Assembly: GCA_036489755.1 (NCBI GenBank)
Contig: DASXFD010000089.1
Coordinates: forward strand, 50,852-114,851
Origin: JABFXX01 sp036489755
Lineage (GTDB): Bacteria; Myxococcota_A; Polyangia; Haliangiales; Haliangiaceae
Direction: 5' to 3'
DNA: 64,000 nt
Shown: piece after piece, positions 28,910 through 36,568 of the stretch
Position numbering within the stretch: position 1 is the first letter of the stretch
Layout: each line of letters begins with the position of its first letter
Made by a program: the position numbers and the translations under genes
Notes under the pieces: generated by a model
Seen by the model: only the letters and a program-made list of their open reading frames with translations
Told to the model about the DNA's origin: nothing
Databases searched by the model: none

Positions 28910-28918
28910 GTAACTGGC

Positions 28919-29278
28919 GTGAGCAAGTCGCCGACGCAGCCCGAGCTCTCGATCGCGCCCCGGCTCGACGAGACCGAGCAGGTGTTTGCCGCGCTCGCCC
29001 ACGTGGTGCGCCGCCAGCTCGTGCTGGTGCTGTCGCACTTTGGCGACGAGCTGCCGTCGGGCTACCTCGCGAAGCGGTTCGCGCATAGCTGGCCGACGAC
29101 CACGCGCCACCTCCACGTCCTCGAAGCGGCCGGCATCGTCGAGGTTCGCCGCGAAGGCCGCAGCAGCTTCTATCGGCTCGATCGCGAGCGGGTGCGCCGT
29201 GTCGTCGGCACCTGGCTCGGGCTGCTCGAGCCGGTAAGTCCGACTCGCAAATGGCAACCGAAAGGAAAACGCACGTGA
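28919..29278 (+). CDS. ArsR-family winged-helix regulator
   Basis: A 119-residue protein. The fold is clear: VFAALAHVVRRQLVLVLSHFGDELPSGYLAKRFAHSWPTTTRHLHVLEAAGIVEVRREGR in pieces corresponds to helices 2-5 and the wing. There is no CxC metal site, so it belongs to the non-metal ArsR group that often pairs with VOC or SRPBCC proteins. It starts at GTG 28919. The following VOC gene overlaps by 4 bp, so the pair is likely controlled by the upstream TTAGC/GCTAA operator. Confidence 0.88.
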   Translation: MSKSPTQPELSIAPRLDETEQVFAALAHVVRRQLVLVLSHFGDELPSGYLAKRFAHSWPTTTRHLHVLEAAGIVEVRREGRSSFYRLDRERVRRVVGTWLGLLEPVSPTRKWQPKGKRT

Positions 29279-29658
29279 GGATCTTCCGAGTCACCGTCGA
29301 AGTTTCCGAGCTCGAGCGCGCCGCCGGCTTCTACGCGAAGCTGCTCGGCATTGCCGGCGAGCGCCACCCCGGCGCGCGCCATTACTTCAATTGCGGCGGC
29401 GTGATTCTCGCCGTGCTCGACGTGTCGATGGGCGGTATGACGCCGACGCCGGGCCCGAAGTCGCTGTACTTCGCCGTCGACGACGCCGCCGCCGTCCACG
29501 CGCGCGCGAAATCGCTCGAAGCGCTCGCGCCGTACAAGGTCCACGGCCAGCCCGCAGGGGATGTCATCGAGCGGCCGTGGGGCGAGCGATCGTTCTACGT
29601 CGTCGATCCATGGGGCAACGACCTGTGCTTCGTGGAGAGCGGCACGCTCTACCAGTGA
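29275..29658 (+). CDS. VOC-superfamily (glyoxalase-like) protein
   Basis: A 127-residue protein with the paired beta-alpha-beta-beta-beta modules of the VOC fold: RIFRVTVEVSELERAAGFY, KSLYFAVDDAAAVHARA and SFYVVDPWGNDLCFVE. Metal ligands would be in strands 1, 4, 5 and 8; the final Glu is present. Such proteins act as lyases, dioxygenases or resistance proteins. I chose GTG 29275 (AAAGGA 8 nt upstream; overlap with the ArsR stop); ATG 29251 would add eight residues. The substrate is unknown. Confidence 0.85.
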   Translation: MRIFRVTVEVSELERAAGFYAKLLGIAGERHPGARHYFNCGGVILAVLDVSMGGMTPTPGPKSLYFAVDDAAAVHARAKSLEALAPYKVHGQPAGDVIERPWGERSFYVVDPWGNDLCFVESGTLYQ

Positions 29659-30071
29659 CCCGGCGCCTGGAGCGCGCCGTCGCGGCCGGCCTTCGCGTCG
29701 AAGCTGTACGGGCCGGCGCCCGAAAAGATGATGTAGAGCGCCGCGCCGAGCAGGCCCAGGTTTTTCATGAAGCTCGCCTGCTGCGCGTGTGCGACCTGGA
29801 GATCGCCGAGACCCCAGAACCGGTGCATGTAGAGCGTCACCGGGATCAAGAAAATCGCGATCAGCAGCGCGCCGATGCGCGCGTGAAACCCGAGCGCGAC
29901 CGACAGCCCGCCGACGCAGGCGAGCACGCCGGCGATCGGCACGGCGACGCGCGCGAGTGGGACACCGGCTTGTGTCGCATGCACGACGGCCTGATGGCTC
30001 AGGTTGCTCGGCAACGCGAGGATGAAGATCAGCGCGAAGAGGACACGACCGATCGGTGCGAGTGCGGTCAT
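29649..30071 (-). CDS. DoxX-family membrane protein
   Basis: A 140-residue protein with four transmembrane helices (start PIGRVLFALIFILALPSNL, then LARVAVPIAGVLACVGGLSVALG, IGALLIAIFLIPVTLYMHRFW, and LGLLGAALYIIFSGAGPYS). This is the DoxX/DoxD pattern. Members act in thiosulphate or redox stress metabolism, or are uncharacterised. Its end overlaps the VOC gene by 10 bp tail-to-tail. A 14-codon ORF precedes it with an ATGA overlap. Confidence 0.88.
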   Translation of the reverse strand: MTALAPIGRVLFALIFILALPSNLSHQAVVHATQAGVPLARVAVPIAGVLACVGGLSVALGFHARIGALLIAIFLIPVTLYMHRFWGLGDLQVAHAQQASFMKNLGLLGAALYIIFSGAGPYSFDAKAGRDGALQAPGHW

Positions 30072-30112
30072 GTCGCAATCAAGAGCAACATTCCGGCCAC
30101 ACGTTCGTTCAT
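30068..30112 (-). CDS. possible 14-residue leader peptide before the DoxX gene
   Basis: ATG 30112 opens MNERVAGMLLLIAT and stops at a TGA overlapping the ATG of the DoxX gene (ATGA). It may couple ribosomes to the DoxX start. There is only weak purine content upstream, and an ORF of this size could be accidental. Confidence 0.25.
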   Translation of the reverse strand: MNERVAGMLLLIAT

Positions 30113-30231
30113 GTTGTCTCGCCGGCACGCGCGGCTCGCCCCGGGTTTGCCAAGTTGGCGCACGGATGCCGTAGATCGCCGGAATTCCGATCGCCGGTTC
30201 GCTGGTCTCTACCTTGCTGAATCGAGGCACC

Positions 30232-30384
30232 ATGCGCTCCAGAGCTCGCACCCGCGATTTGTCGATCACCACGCTCGGCTTCACGTGCTTCCACCTCGAA
30301 GGTTGTCTCGGCGACTACGCGCCGGTCGAGGTTGCCGTGTTGCCGCCGCGGTCGCGGATGTACGCGTTCGCGCGCCGGCGGTGA
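30232..30384 (+). CDS. possible small ORF in the gap before the radical SAM gene
   Basis: A 50-residue frame from ATG 30232 (MRSRARTRDLSITTLGF...) with about 85% G or C at third positions, as in real genes nearby. No clear start signal and no family. The rest of the 30113-30405 gap shows only short repeats of GATCGCCGG around 30176-30198 and no other gene. It may be a degenerate remnant. Confidence 0.3.
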   Translation: MRSRARTRDLSITTLGFTCFHLEGCLGDYAPVEVAVLPPRSRMYAFARRR

Positions 30385-30392
30385 GCGAGCGG

Positions 30393-30398
30393 TACGAT
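30393..30398 (+). promoter_or_regulatory. TACGAT -10-like hexamer
   Basis: TACGAT is followed by 7 nt and the TTG start at 30406. The spacing supports TTG as the start of the radical SAM gene. Confidence 0.45.
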
Positions 30399-30405
30399 AC
30401 GGCGG

Positions 30406-32367
30406 TTGCGGATCCTGTTCCTCACGCCGCCGATGACTCAGCTCAACACGCCGTATCCCGCGACGGCGTACCTCACCGGCTTTCTCGCGCAGCACGCTCC
30501 CGAGCATGTCGTCGCGCAAGCCGATCCCGCCCTCGAGCTGTTCTTGCGCCTGTTCTCGAAAGACGGGCTCGGAGCGATCGCGGGCGAGCTGCGCGCTCGG
30601 CTCGACGATGCAGACGATGCGCCGCCGCCGTCGATCGCGCACTTTCTCGCGAACGCCGACGCGTACGTGACGACGATCGACGCGGTCGTCGGCTTCTTGC
30701 AGGGCCGCGATCCGGCGCTCGCGATGCGCATCGCGACGCGGGTGTTCTTGCCGGAGGGCCCGCGGTTCACCGCGATCGGCCAAGGGCCCGGCCTCGACTG
30801 GGCGTTCGGCAAGCTCGGCGTCGCCGATCGCGGCAAGCACCTCGCGAGCCTCTACATCGACGACCTCGCCGACGTGATCAAGGACGGCATCCAGCCGCAC
30901 TTCGAGCTCGCGCGCTACGGCGAGCACCTCGCGGCGAGCGCGCCCAGCTTCGACGCGCTCCACGACGAGCTCGAAGGCGAGCCGACGCTCGTCGATGCGA
31001 CGCTCGATGCGATCGCGCGCGAGCTGTGGGACGAGCATCGTCCCGAGCTCGTCGGGCTCACGGTGCCGTTTCCCGGCAACGTCTACGGCGCGCTGCGGAT
31101 CGCGCGCGCGATCAAGCAGCACGCGCCGGCCACGCGCGTCGCGCTCGGCGGCGGCTACGTCAACACCGAGCTGCGCGAGCTCGCCGATCCGCGCGTGTTC
31201 GGCTACGTCGACTTCATCACGCTCGACGACGGCGAGCGCCCGCTGCTCGCGCTGCTCGATCACCTCGCCGATCCCGCGAAGCCGCTGTTCCGCACGTTCG
31301 TGCGCGACGGCGGCCGCGTCGAGCTCGTGACCGCGCCACTCCATGACATTCCATTTCGCGAGGTCGGCACGCCGACGTATCGCGGCCTGCCGCTCGATCG
31401 CTACGTGTCGTTGTTCGAGATGCTCAACCCGATGCACCGGCTGTGGGCCGACGGCCGCTGGAACAAGCTCACCGTCGCGCACGGCTGCTACTGGAAGAAG
31501 TGCACGTTCTGCGACGTCACGCTCGATTACATCGCGCGCTACGATCCGGTCGCGGCCGACGTGCTCGTCGATCGGATCGAGGCGCTGGTCGCCGAGACCG
31601 GCCAGACCGGCTTTCACTTCGTCGACGAGGCCGCGCCGCCGGCGGGCTTGCGCGCGCTCGCCGAGAGGTTGATCGCCCGCGGCGTGACCATCACGTGGTG
31701 GGGCAACATCCGGTTCGAGAAGACGTTCACGCCGGAGCTCGCCGAGTTGCTCGCGCGCTCCGGCTGCATCGCGGTTTCGGGCGGCCTCGAAGTCGCGAGC
31801 GATCGGCTGCTCGCGCTCATCAAGAAGGGCGTCACCGTCGAGCAAGTCGCGCGCGTCACGCGGGCGTTCGCCGACTCGAACGTGCTGGTGCACGCGTATC
31901 TCATGTACGGATTTCCGAGCGAGACCGTGCAGGAGACGGTCGACTCGCTCGAGCGCGTGCGCCAGCTGTTCGAGGCCGGCTGCGTGCAGTCCGCGTTCTG
32001 GCATCGCTTTGCGGCGACCGAGCACAGCCCGATCGGCAAGGAGCCCGAGCTCTACGGCATTCGACTGCAGCGCACGACCTCGACGTTCGCGAAGAACGAC
32101 CTCGCGTTCGACGACCTCGCGCCACACCGCGGCGACCTCGACCTGCTCGGCGAGGGCCTACGCAAAGCGCTCTACAACTACATGCACGGTGTCGGATTCG
32201 ACGCCGACGTACGAAGCTGGTTCCCGCGCAAAGCGAAGGTCCCGCCGACCACGGTCGCGGTCGACCTCGTTCGGAGTGCGATCAACAGTAGTGGTAGTAG
32301 CAGTAGTGGTACGGGTGCGACGGCCCGACGTAGCAAGAAGCTGCCGACGTCGCGACGAGCGCGGTGA
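30406..32367 (+). CDS. B12-binding-type radical SAM protein
   Basis: A 653-residue protein. The N-terminus (RILFLTPPMTQLNTPYPA) and the segment near 210-260 (VGLTVPFPGNVYGALRIA, TRVALGGGYVNTEL) form a B12-binding-like Rossmann domain, as in COG1032. The radical SAM core starts with HGCYWKKCTFCDV: the cysteines are spaced C-x4-C-x2-C instead of C-x3-C-x2-C. Later motifs include FVDEAAPP, WWGNIRFE and AYLMYGFPSET. It starts at TTG 30406. Its last ~28 residues are Ser/Arg-rich and lie antisense to a mini-lipoprotein gene. No substrate can be inferred. Confidence 0.87.
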   Translation: MRILFLTPPMTQLNTPYPATAYLTGFLAQHAPEHVVAQADPALELFLRLFSKDGLGAIAGELRARLDDADDAPPPSIAHFLANADAYVTTIDAVVGFLQGRDPALAMRIATRVFLPEGPRFTAIGQGPGLDWAFGKLGVADRGKHLASLYIDDLADVIKDGIQPHFELARYGEHLAASAPSFDALHDELEGEPTLVDATLDAIARELWDEHRPELVGLTVPFPGNVYGALRIARAIKQHAPATRVALGGGYVNTELRELADPRVFGYVDFITLDDGERPLLALLDHLADPAKPLFRTFVRDGGRVELVTAPLHDIPFREVGTPTYRGLPLDRYVSLFEMLNPMHRLWADGRWNKLTVAHGCYWKKCTFCDVTLDYIARYDPVAADVLVDRIEALVAETGQTGFHFVDEAAPPAGLRALAERLIARGVTITWWGNIRFEKTFTPELAELLARSGCIAVSGGLEVASDRLLALIKKGVTVEQVARVTRAFADSNVLVHAYLMYGFPSETVQETVDSLERVRQLFEAGCVQSAFWHRFAATEHSPIGKEPELYGIRLQRTTSTFAKNDLAFDDLAPHRGDLDLLGEGLRKALYNYMHGVGFDADVRSWFPRKAKVPPTTVAVDLVRSAINSSGSSSSGTGATARRSKKLPTSRRAR

Positions 32368-32392
32368 GCATGGCCAAGATTAGTTTCCGCAT
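32282..32392 (-). CDS. miniature His/Tyr/Cys-rich lipoprotein A
   Basis: A 36-residue protein on the minus strand. A lipoprotein signal MRKLILAMLTALVATSAASC (Cys20) is followed by only 16 residues, YVGPSHPYHYCYYHYC, packed with Tyr, His and Cys. The TACGTT hexamer 6 nt before ATG 32392 fits a leaderless start. It is a clear paralogue of the gene at 32444-32551. Its last 86 bp overlap the 3' end of the radical SAM gene on the other strand. The tail suggests metal or haem binding at the membrane, which is inference only. Confidence 0.7.
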   Translation of the reverse strand: MRKLILAMLTALVATSAASCYVGPSHPYHYCYYHYC

Positions 32393-32398
32393 GCGGCT

Positions 32399-32404
32399 AA
32401 CGTA
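32399..32404 (-). promoter_or_regulatory. TACGTT -10-like hexamer, lipoprotein A
   Basis: Minus-strand TACGTT ends 6 nt before ATG 32392. The same hexamer and spacing occur before lipoprotein B, and flanking bases (GCTCACT further upstream, CTACGTTA) are shared. Confidence 0.5.
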
Positions 32405-32443
32405 GCCACGTCCTGCCGGCGCAACAGTGAGCGCGCGCGCGCG

Positions 32444-32551
32444 TTAGTAGCGATGATAGTAGTGATGATGGTGATACGCCGGTCCGACGTAGCACGAGGT
32501 CATCGAGGTCGCGCCGAACACGAGAAGCAGGGTCAAGATGATCTTCCGCAT
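32444..32551 (-). CDS. miniature His/Tyr-rich lipoprotein B
   Basis: A 35-residue protein. The signal MRKIILTLLLVFGATSMTSC (Cys20) is followed by YVGPAYHHHHYYHRY. Signal, lipobox position and the YVGP start of the mature part are shared with lipoprotein A, so the two arose by tandem duplication. The mature peptide is 15 residues with five His and five Tyr. It would be lipid-anchored with the His/Tyr tail in the periplasm or at the surface. TACGTT precedes ATG 32551 by 6 nt. Confidence 0.72.
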   Translation of the reverse strand: MRKIILTLLLVFGATSMTSCYVGPAYHHHHYYHRY

Positions 32552-32557
32552 GTCTTT

Positions 32558-32563
32558 AACGTA
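32558..32563 (-). promoter_or_regulatory. TACGTT -10-like hexamer, lipoprotein B, with upstream palindrome
   Basis: Minus-strand TACGTT ends 6 nt before ATG 32551. Just upstream the inverted repeat TTTTCC-N4-GGAAAA (plus-strand about 32569-32584) could be an operator; it is degraded in front of lipoprotein A. Confidence 0.5.
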
Positions 32564-32601
32564 GATCCATTTTCCCGTCGGAAAAGTGAGCGTGTTCGCG
32601 C

Positions 32602-33231
32602 TCAGCGAGCTTCGGGCACTACGGTCATGCACGCACGATCACCGAGCTCTCCGGGACGAGCCCAAACGCGCACGCAAATCTCGTTCGTGCGCGTGCCGGT
32701 CACCTCGAATGCACCGGGGATCGCGATGCCGTTGCCGCACGCGACGTGCACCGGCGCGATCGGATGATCGGCCGCGCTGGTGCCGGCCTCGGTCACCGCG
32801 ACGTCGATCCACGCGCCGCTCGCCGACGCGCACGTGATCACGACCTTCCAGCGATCGCCGGGCGAGAACGTCGCCGCGTCTTCGGCGATCGCACCGGCGC
32901 GCTCGCGCACGAGCGATACCGCGACGTCGCCGACGCCTTTGACACCGGCGAGCAGCTCGCCGCGATGCGGCGGCTCGGGCTTCGGACGCAGCACGATGAT
33001 CGCGATCGCGGCCGCGGCGAGCGCGGGCAGCGCGATCCGCAGCCAGCGCAGCGACCACCGCCGGCGCTCCGGCACGGCGAGCGGCGGCAGCGCGACGACG
33101 TCGCGCGAGATCTCGTCGAAGCATTGCCGGCAGGCGGCGCACGCCGCGACGTGCTCGGCGATCGCCGCGTCGGGCGCGAGCGCGTGACGCTCGAGCCGCA
33201 GCCAGCTGATCGGCTCGCCGATGCACGTCAT
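32602..33231 (-). CDS. zinc-finger anti-sigma factor
   Basis: A 209-residue protein. The N-terminal ZAS-type motif H-x3-C-x2-C (EHVAACAACRQC, ~27-38) is present. One transmembrane helix (about 69-88, LRIALPALAAAAIAIIVL) leads to a ~120-residue periplasmic domain with four cysteines. It overlaps the sigma factor gene by ATGA, the normal sigma/anti-sigma pairing. It should hold the ECF sigma factor at the membrane until an envelope signal releases it. Confidence 0.85.
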   Translation of the reverse strand: MTCIGEPISWLRLERHALAPDAAIAEHVAACAACRQCFDEISRDVVALPPLAVPERRRWSLRWLRIALPALAAAAIAIIVLRPKPEPPHRGELLAGVKGVGDVAVSLVRERAGAIAEDAATFSPGDRWKVVITCASASGAWIDVAVTEAGTSAADHPIAPVHVACGNGIAIPGAFEVTGTRTNEICVRVWARPGELGDRACMTVVPEAR

Positions 33232-33713
33232 GATGCCGCCTCCCGCAGCGCCGTCACCGTGGCGCGGATGTGATCGAGGCGGCGGCCGACCGTCTTGCGC
33301 GAGATGCCCATGTGCTCGGCGATCTCGTCTTGCGTCATGTCGTCGACGAAGCGCGCGACCAGCACGTCCATGTGCGCGGCGTCGAGCTGTTCGGCGAGCG
33401 CGGCGATCAGCGTCAAGCCGACGATCTGATCGTCGAGCGTCACGCGACCGACCGGTGCCGCCGCCGTTTGCTCGCGCTCGAGCAAGCGCGCCCGCGTGCC
33501 GCGATCTCGTAGGAGATTGAGGCAACGGTTGGTAACGGCACGATAGAGGTAGGGCAGGTCCACGTCTGAGCTCCACCGCGGGATCAGATCGACGAACAGC
33601 GCGTGCACGACATCGACGGCGTCCTCGCGACTTCGGAGCACGCGCTCGGCCTTGCGTACGAGCGCGGGCCCGTACGCTCGATACGCAGCTTGCGGATCAC
33701 TGGCAGGTTCCAC
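33228..33713 (-). CDS. ECF-type RNA polymerase sigma factor
   Basis: A 161-residue protein. Region 2 is AERVLRSREDAVDVVHALFVDLIPRW followed by LPYLYRAVTNRCLNLLRDR. Region 4 is DDMTQDEIAEHMGISRKTVGRRLDHIRA. The start is GTG 33713 (TTG 33716 possible). It overlaps the end of the Cys-rich gene by 17 bp, so it is a third cistron of that operon. It probably directs transcription of the operon that also holds the caspase-like gene, but no ECF promoter motif was clear to me. Confidence 0.93.
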   Translation of the reverse strand: MEPASDPQAAYRAYGPALVRKAERVLRSREDAVDVVHALFVDLIPRWSSDVDLPYLYRAVTNRCLNLLRDRGTRARLLEREQTAAAPVGRVTLDDQIVGLTLIAALAEQLDAAHMDVLVARFVDDMTQDEIAEHMGISRKTVGRRLDHIRATVTALREAAS

Positions 33714-34818
33714 CAAGAATGCCGACGGCCGTGCACGGGCCGTTGTCGAACACCGTAGCGCTATCGCCGCCGTCGAACGGACAATCCAGGTTGGTCTTGC
33801 ACACGCGGCCGTCGCTGCATTCCATCAGCGTCGCCGCCGGAATGCATGCGCCGGATCGGCAATCGCCGTTCGACGCGCACGGCCCGCCCGATGCCTGCAT
33901 CGCCTGGCCCGGCGCGCACACGAACGGCGCCGCTTGCAGGCCGTCGGTGCCGGACCAGCCGAGGCCGCACTGCTGACCGCTGCCGCAATCGAGATCGTCG
34001 CGGCACGCCGAGCACGCGCCCTCGCAGATGCCGGTCTCGCACTCGCCGTCGGTGATGCACGGCGCCCCGAGCGGCCGAGCGGCCGCGGGCACGCACTCGA
34101 TCGGCACGTCGAGCACGGGCGAGATCGGATCGCCGAGCCCGCACACGTTGCCGGAGCCGCAGCTCGCGTCGCTGCCGATCAGGCACCCCATGCACACGTT
34201 GCCGTTCAAGATCCCGTACGGCGGCTCGCGCTCGCACAGCGCGCCGCTGCCGCACTGCTCGCTCGGGCTGCACGAGGCGCCGAGCGGTGCCGGGCTGGGC
34301 GTGAAGGCCGGCGTGAAGTTCGAGCACACGCTGGGGTCCGCGATCTTCGCGGCGAGTTGCGCGACGACCGCGTGGCCGTTGCCGTGCTTCGCGATCTCGA
34401 AGCGCATGCCGGACCACACGCCGCCGACGTCGACGACGAACGAGACCGGCGCCCAGCTCGACGTCGGGATGCGCTGCGTGAACTCGACGGTGCCATCGGC
34501 GAACGCGTCGAAGTTGAGATCGACCTCGGCGTCGTCGTCGACGTCCGCGATCAGATCGAACTCGATGCAGCTGCCGTCGCTCGACGACACCGGCGAGATC
34601 TGCGAGATCGCGACGTCGGCGCCGTCGAATTCGACGCCGGAGTCCGCCTGGTTCCACGTCGGCACCTGCGCGACCGAGCCGCGCTCGACCTGCCACGCGC
34701 ACAGCTGGCCGTCGCACCACAGATCGAAGCCGGGATCTTTGAGCACGTTGCCGCAGTCGGTCGCGCCGAGCTGGCTCGCCGCGAGCGCGACGAACGCGAT
34801 GGTCCATTGGATGCGCAT
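33697..34818 (-). CDS. secreted cysteine-rich protein
   Basis: A 373-residue protein with an N-terminal signal (MRIQWTIAFVALAASQLGA). About 150 residues of beta-rich domain (a carbohydrate-binding-like jelly-roll: ISPVSSSDGSCIEFDLIAD, WAPVSFVVDVGGVWSGMRFEI) are followed by ~170 residues with about 25 Cys in Dickkopf/EGF-like spacing (GxxCxxDxxCxxGxC units). It should be disulphide-rich outside the cytoplasm. It starts 2 bp after the caspase gene stop. It is probably a surface or secreted factor; function is unknown. Confidence 0.85.
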   Translation of the reverse strand: MRIQWTIAFVALAASQLGATDCGNVLKDPGFDLWCDGQLCAWQVERGSVAQVPTWNQADSGVEFDGADVAISQISPVSSSDGSCIEFDLIADVDDDAEVDLNFDAFADGTVEFTQRIPTSSWAPVSFVVDVGGVWSGMRFEIAKHGNGHAVVAQLAAKIADPSVCSNFTPAFTPSPAPLGASCSPSEQCGSGALCEREPPYGILNGNVCMGCLIGSDASCGSGNVCGLGDPISPVLDVPIECVPAAARPLGAPCITDGECETGICEGACSACRDDLDCGSGQQCGLGWSGTDGLQAAPFVCAPGQAMQASGGPCASNGDCRSGACIPAATLMECSDGRVCKTNLDCPFDGGDSATVFDNGPCTAVGILGGTCQ

Positions 34819-34820
34819 GG

Positions 34821-36437
34821 CTAGAATCGCTCCGTGATCGCGAACACGCCGCGGCTGCCGCCGATCGCATGTGTATCGCCGATCAGATCTTTGAAGACGG
34901 GCGCGTAGTCGTACTCGTAGCCCCACATCAGGCCCGGCCCCCACGGCGTGTCGAAGTAGATGCCGGCGCCCGCGGCGAGCGACGGGCCGACGTTGGAGGT
35001 GCGGTTCGTGCTTTCGGCGCCGTCGAGCAACGTCTGGCCGATGCCGACGCCGAGCGCGCCCTCGACGTACGCGTGAAAGTAGCGCGCGAACGGAAACGAG
35101 GCGCGGCCGACCGCATCGAACGTCCACGCGTGCCACGAAAACTTCTGCTGGATCGACTCGGCGCCGACGACCGATTGATTCCAGTCGGGCAAGAAATCGT
35201 AGCCGGCGCGCAAACCGGCCCAGACGTACGGCGTGAGCTGGCGCAAGCCGGTCAGCCTTGGCCCGCCGGCGACCGCCAAGAAGCCGTCTTGCACGTAGCC
35301 GAAGTTCGACAGCGTGTTCGTGTAGCCGTCGCTGCGATCGCCGCCGAACGAGCCCGACAGCTCGATCCGGTTCGGGTGCTCGAAGCCGCCGCCTTTCGTC
35401 GTCGATGCGATGACCGCCTCGTGCCGGCAGTCGCCGAGATCGATCGTGCCCGGCGCGGTCACGCCGCAGCGCTCGAGGGTATCGCCGTCGCGCACGAGCA
35501 CGTCGTAGTCGCCGGGCGCGACCGCGATGCGGACGGCCGTGCCCTTGGATTTGTAGATCTCGGCGACGACCGAACGGCCGCGCCGCTCCGAGACCAACGT
35601 CTTGCCCTGCAGCGCAGGCGGCAGCACGATCGCGGCGCTCGCGACGCGCGGAAACGACAGGGGCACTTCGCCGTGGCCTTTGAGGTCGGCCTCGAACGTG
35701 ACGTGCTGGCCGCCGACGGCGGTCTCGGCGGTCTCGAGCAGCGTCTGGTTGTACGCGTAGCGGTAGGCCTCGTCGATCGTGACCTGGCCGTCGTTGTTGG
35801 CATCGCCAGCGCCGCGCAGCCCGACGAGCAAGTTGTGCGTGAAGTAGCTGCCGCCGAGCTCGGTGCTCTCCTGCGACAGCTCGCTGCCGCTCGACGAGGC
35901 GAGCACCGCGATGCCGGCGGCGTCGAGATGCTGGCGCGAGCTGAACGAGAAGTCGGCGGCCGGCGCGGCGCCCTTGATGCGCGAGAACGCGCCGCTCTGA
36001 CACGCATCGAGCACGACGATCGTCAGCGTCGCGGGCAGGTGAAACAGCCGCTCGCGCAGCTCGGCGAGCGACAGCTCTTCGGAGCCGAGATCGATCGCCT
36101 GTGCGCGTGCGTGGCCGCTGTAATAGAAGAACACGCGCGCTTGGCGGCCTGCCGCGGCGTCGGCGGCGACGCGCGTTTCGAGCGCGTCGAGGCGTTCGCG
36201 GAGCTGCGCGGGCGTCGGGTGGACGACGACGTCGACTTGCGACGGCGCGTAGCCGCCGAGCTCGGTGAGCACCTCGGCAACCTTGCGCGCGTCGTCCTCG
36301 GCGAACTTCAGATCCGTCTGGCCGGGGCCGCCGGTATTCGAGCCGACCACGATCGCGTAGGTCGCGATCCCGGTGTCGGCGTGCGCGCGTGAGGCGCCGC
36401 ACACCAGGCAGGCGGCAAGGACGAGTCGTCGGAGCAT
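34821..36437 (-). CDS. exported caspase-family (C14) protein with C-terminal outer-membrane beta-barrel
   Basis: A 538-residue protein. Signal peptide 1-~20 (MLRRLVLAACLVCGASRAHA). Residues ~25-250 are a caspase-like domain with both catalytic residues: His109 in FFYYSGHARA and Cys146 in VVLDACQSGAF. DANNDGQVTIDEA near 218 is an EF-hand-like calcium loop. A PEGA-like beta segment (about 280-350) follows. The last ~180 residues have alternating amphipathic strands ending in a terminal Phe (FAITERF), as in outer-membrane proteins. It may be a periplasmic or surface protease tied to the outer membrane. GAGAGG precedes the ATG at 5 nt. Confidence 0.85.
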   Translation of the reverse strand: MLRRLVLAACLVCGASRAHADTGIATYAIVVGSNTGGPGQTDLKFAEDDARKVAEVLTELGGYAPSQVDVVVHPTPAQLRERLDALETRVAADAAAGRQARVFFYYSGHARAQAIDLGSEELSLAELRERLFHLPATLTIVVLDACQSGAFSRIKGAAPAADFSFSSRQHLDAAGIAVLASSSGSELSQESTELGGSYFTHNLLVGLRGAGDANNDGQVTIDEAYRYAYNQTLLETAETAVGGQHVTFEADLKGHGEVPLSFPRVASAAIVLPPALQGKTLVSERRGRSVVAEIYKSKGTAVRIAVAPGDYDVLVRDGDTLERCGVTAPGTIDLGDCRHEAVIASTTKGGGFEHPNRIELSGSFGGDRSDGYTNTLSNFGYVQDGFLAVAGGPRLTGLRQLTPYVWAGLRAGYDFLPDWNQSVVGAESIQQKFSWHAWTFDAVGRASFPFARYFHAYVEGALGVGIGQTLLDGAESTNRTSNVGPSLAAGAGIYFDTPWGPGLMWGYEYDYAPVFKDLIGDTHAIGGSRGVFAITERF

Positions 36438-36568
36438 CAGTGCCTCTCGCCGTATGACACGGGACGCCGCGACTTTGGGACACGAAAGCTCGCCGGCGCG
36501 TTCTCGATGCCTCTTCTGCCGAGGGATTCCGCGCTTTCCGGCTTTCGAGACGGCAATAACGCGAGCCG

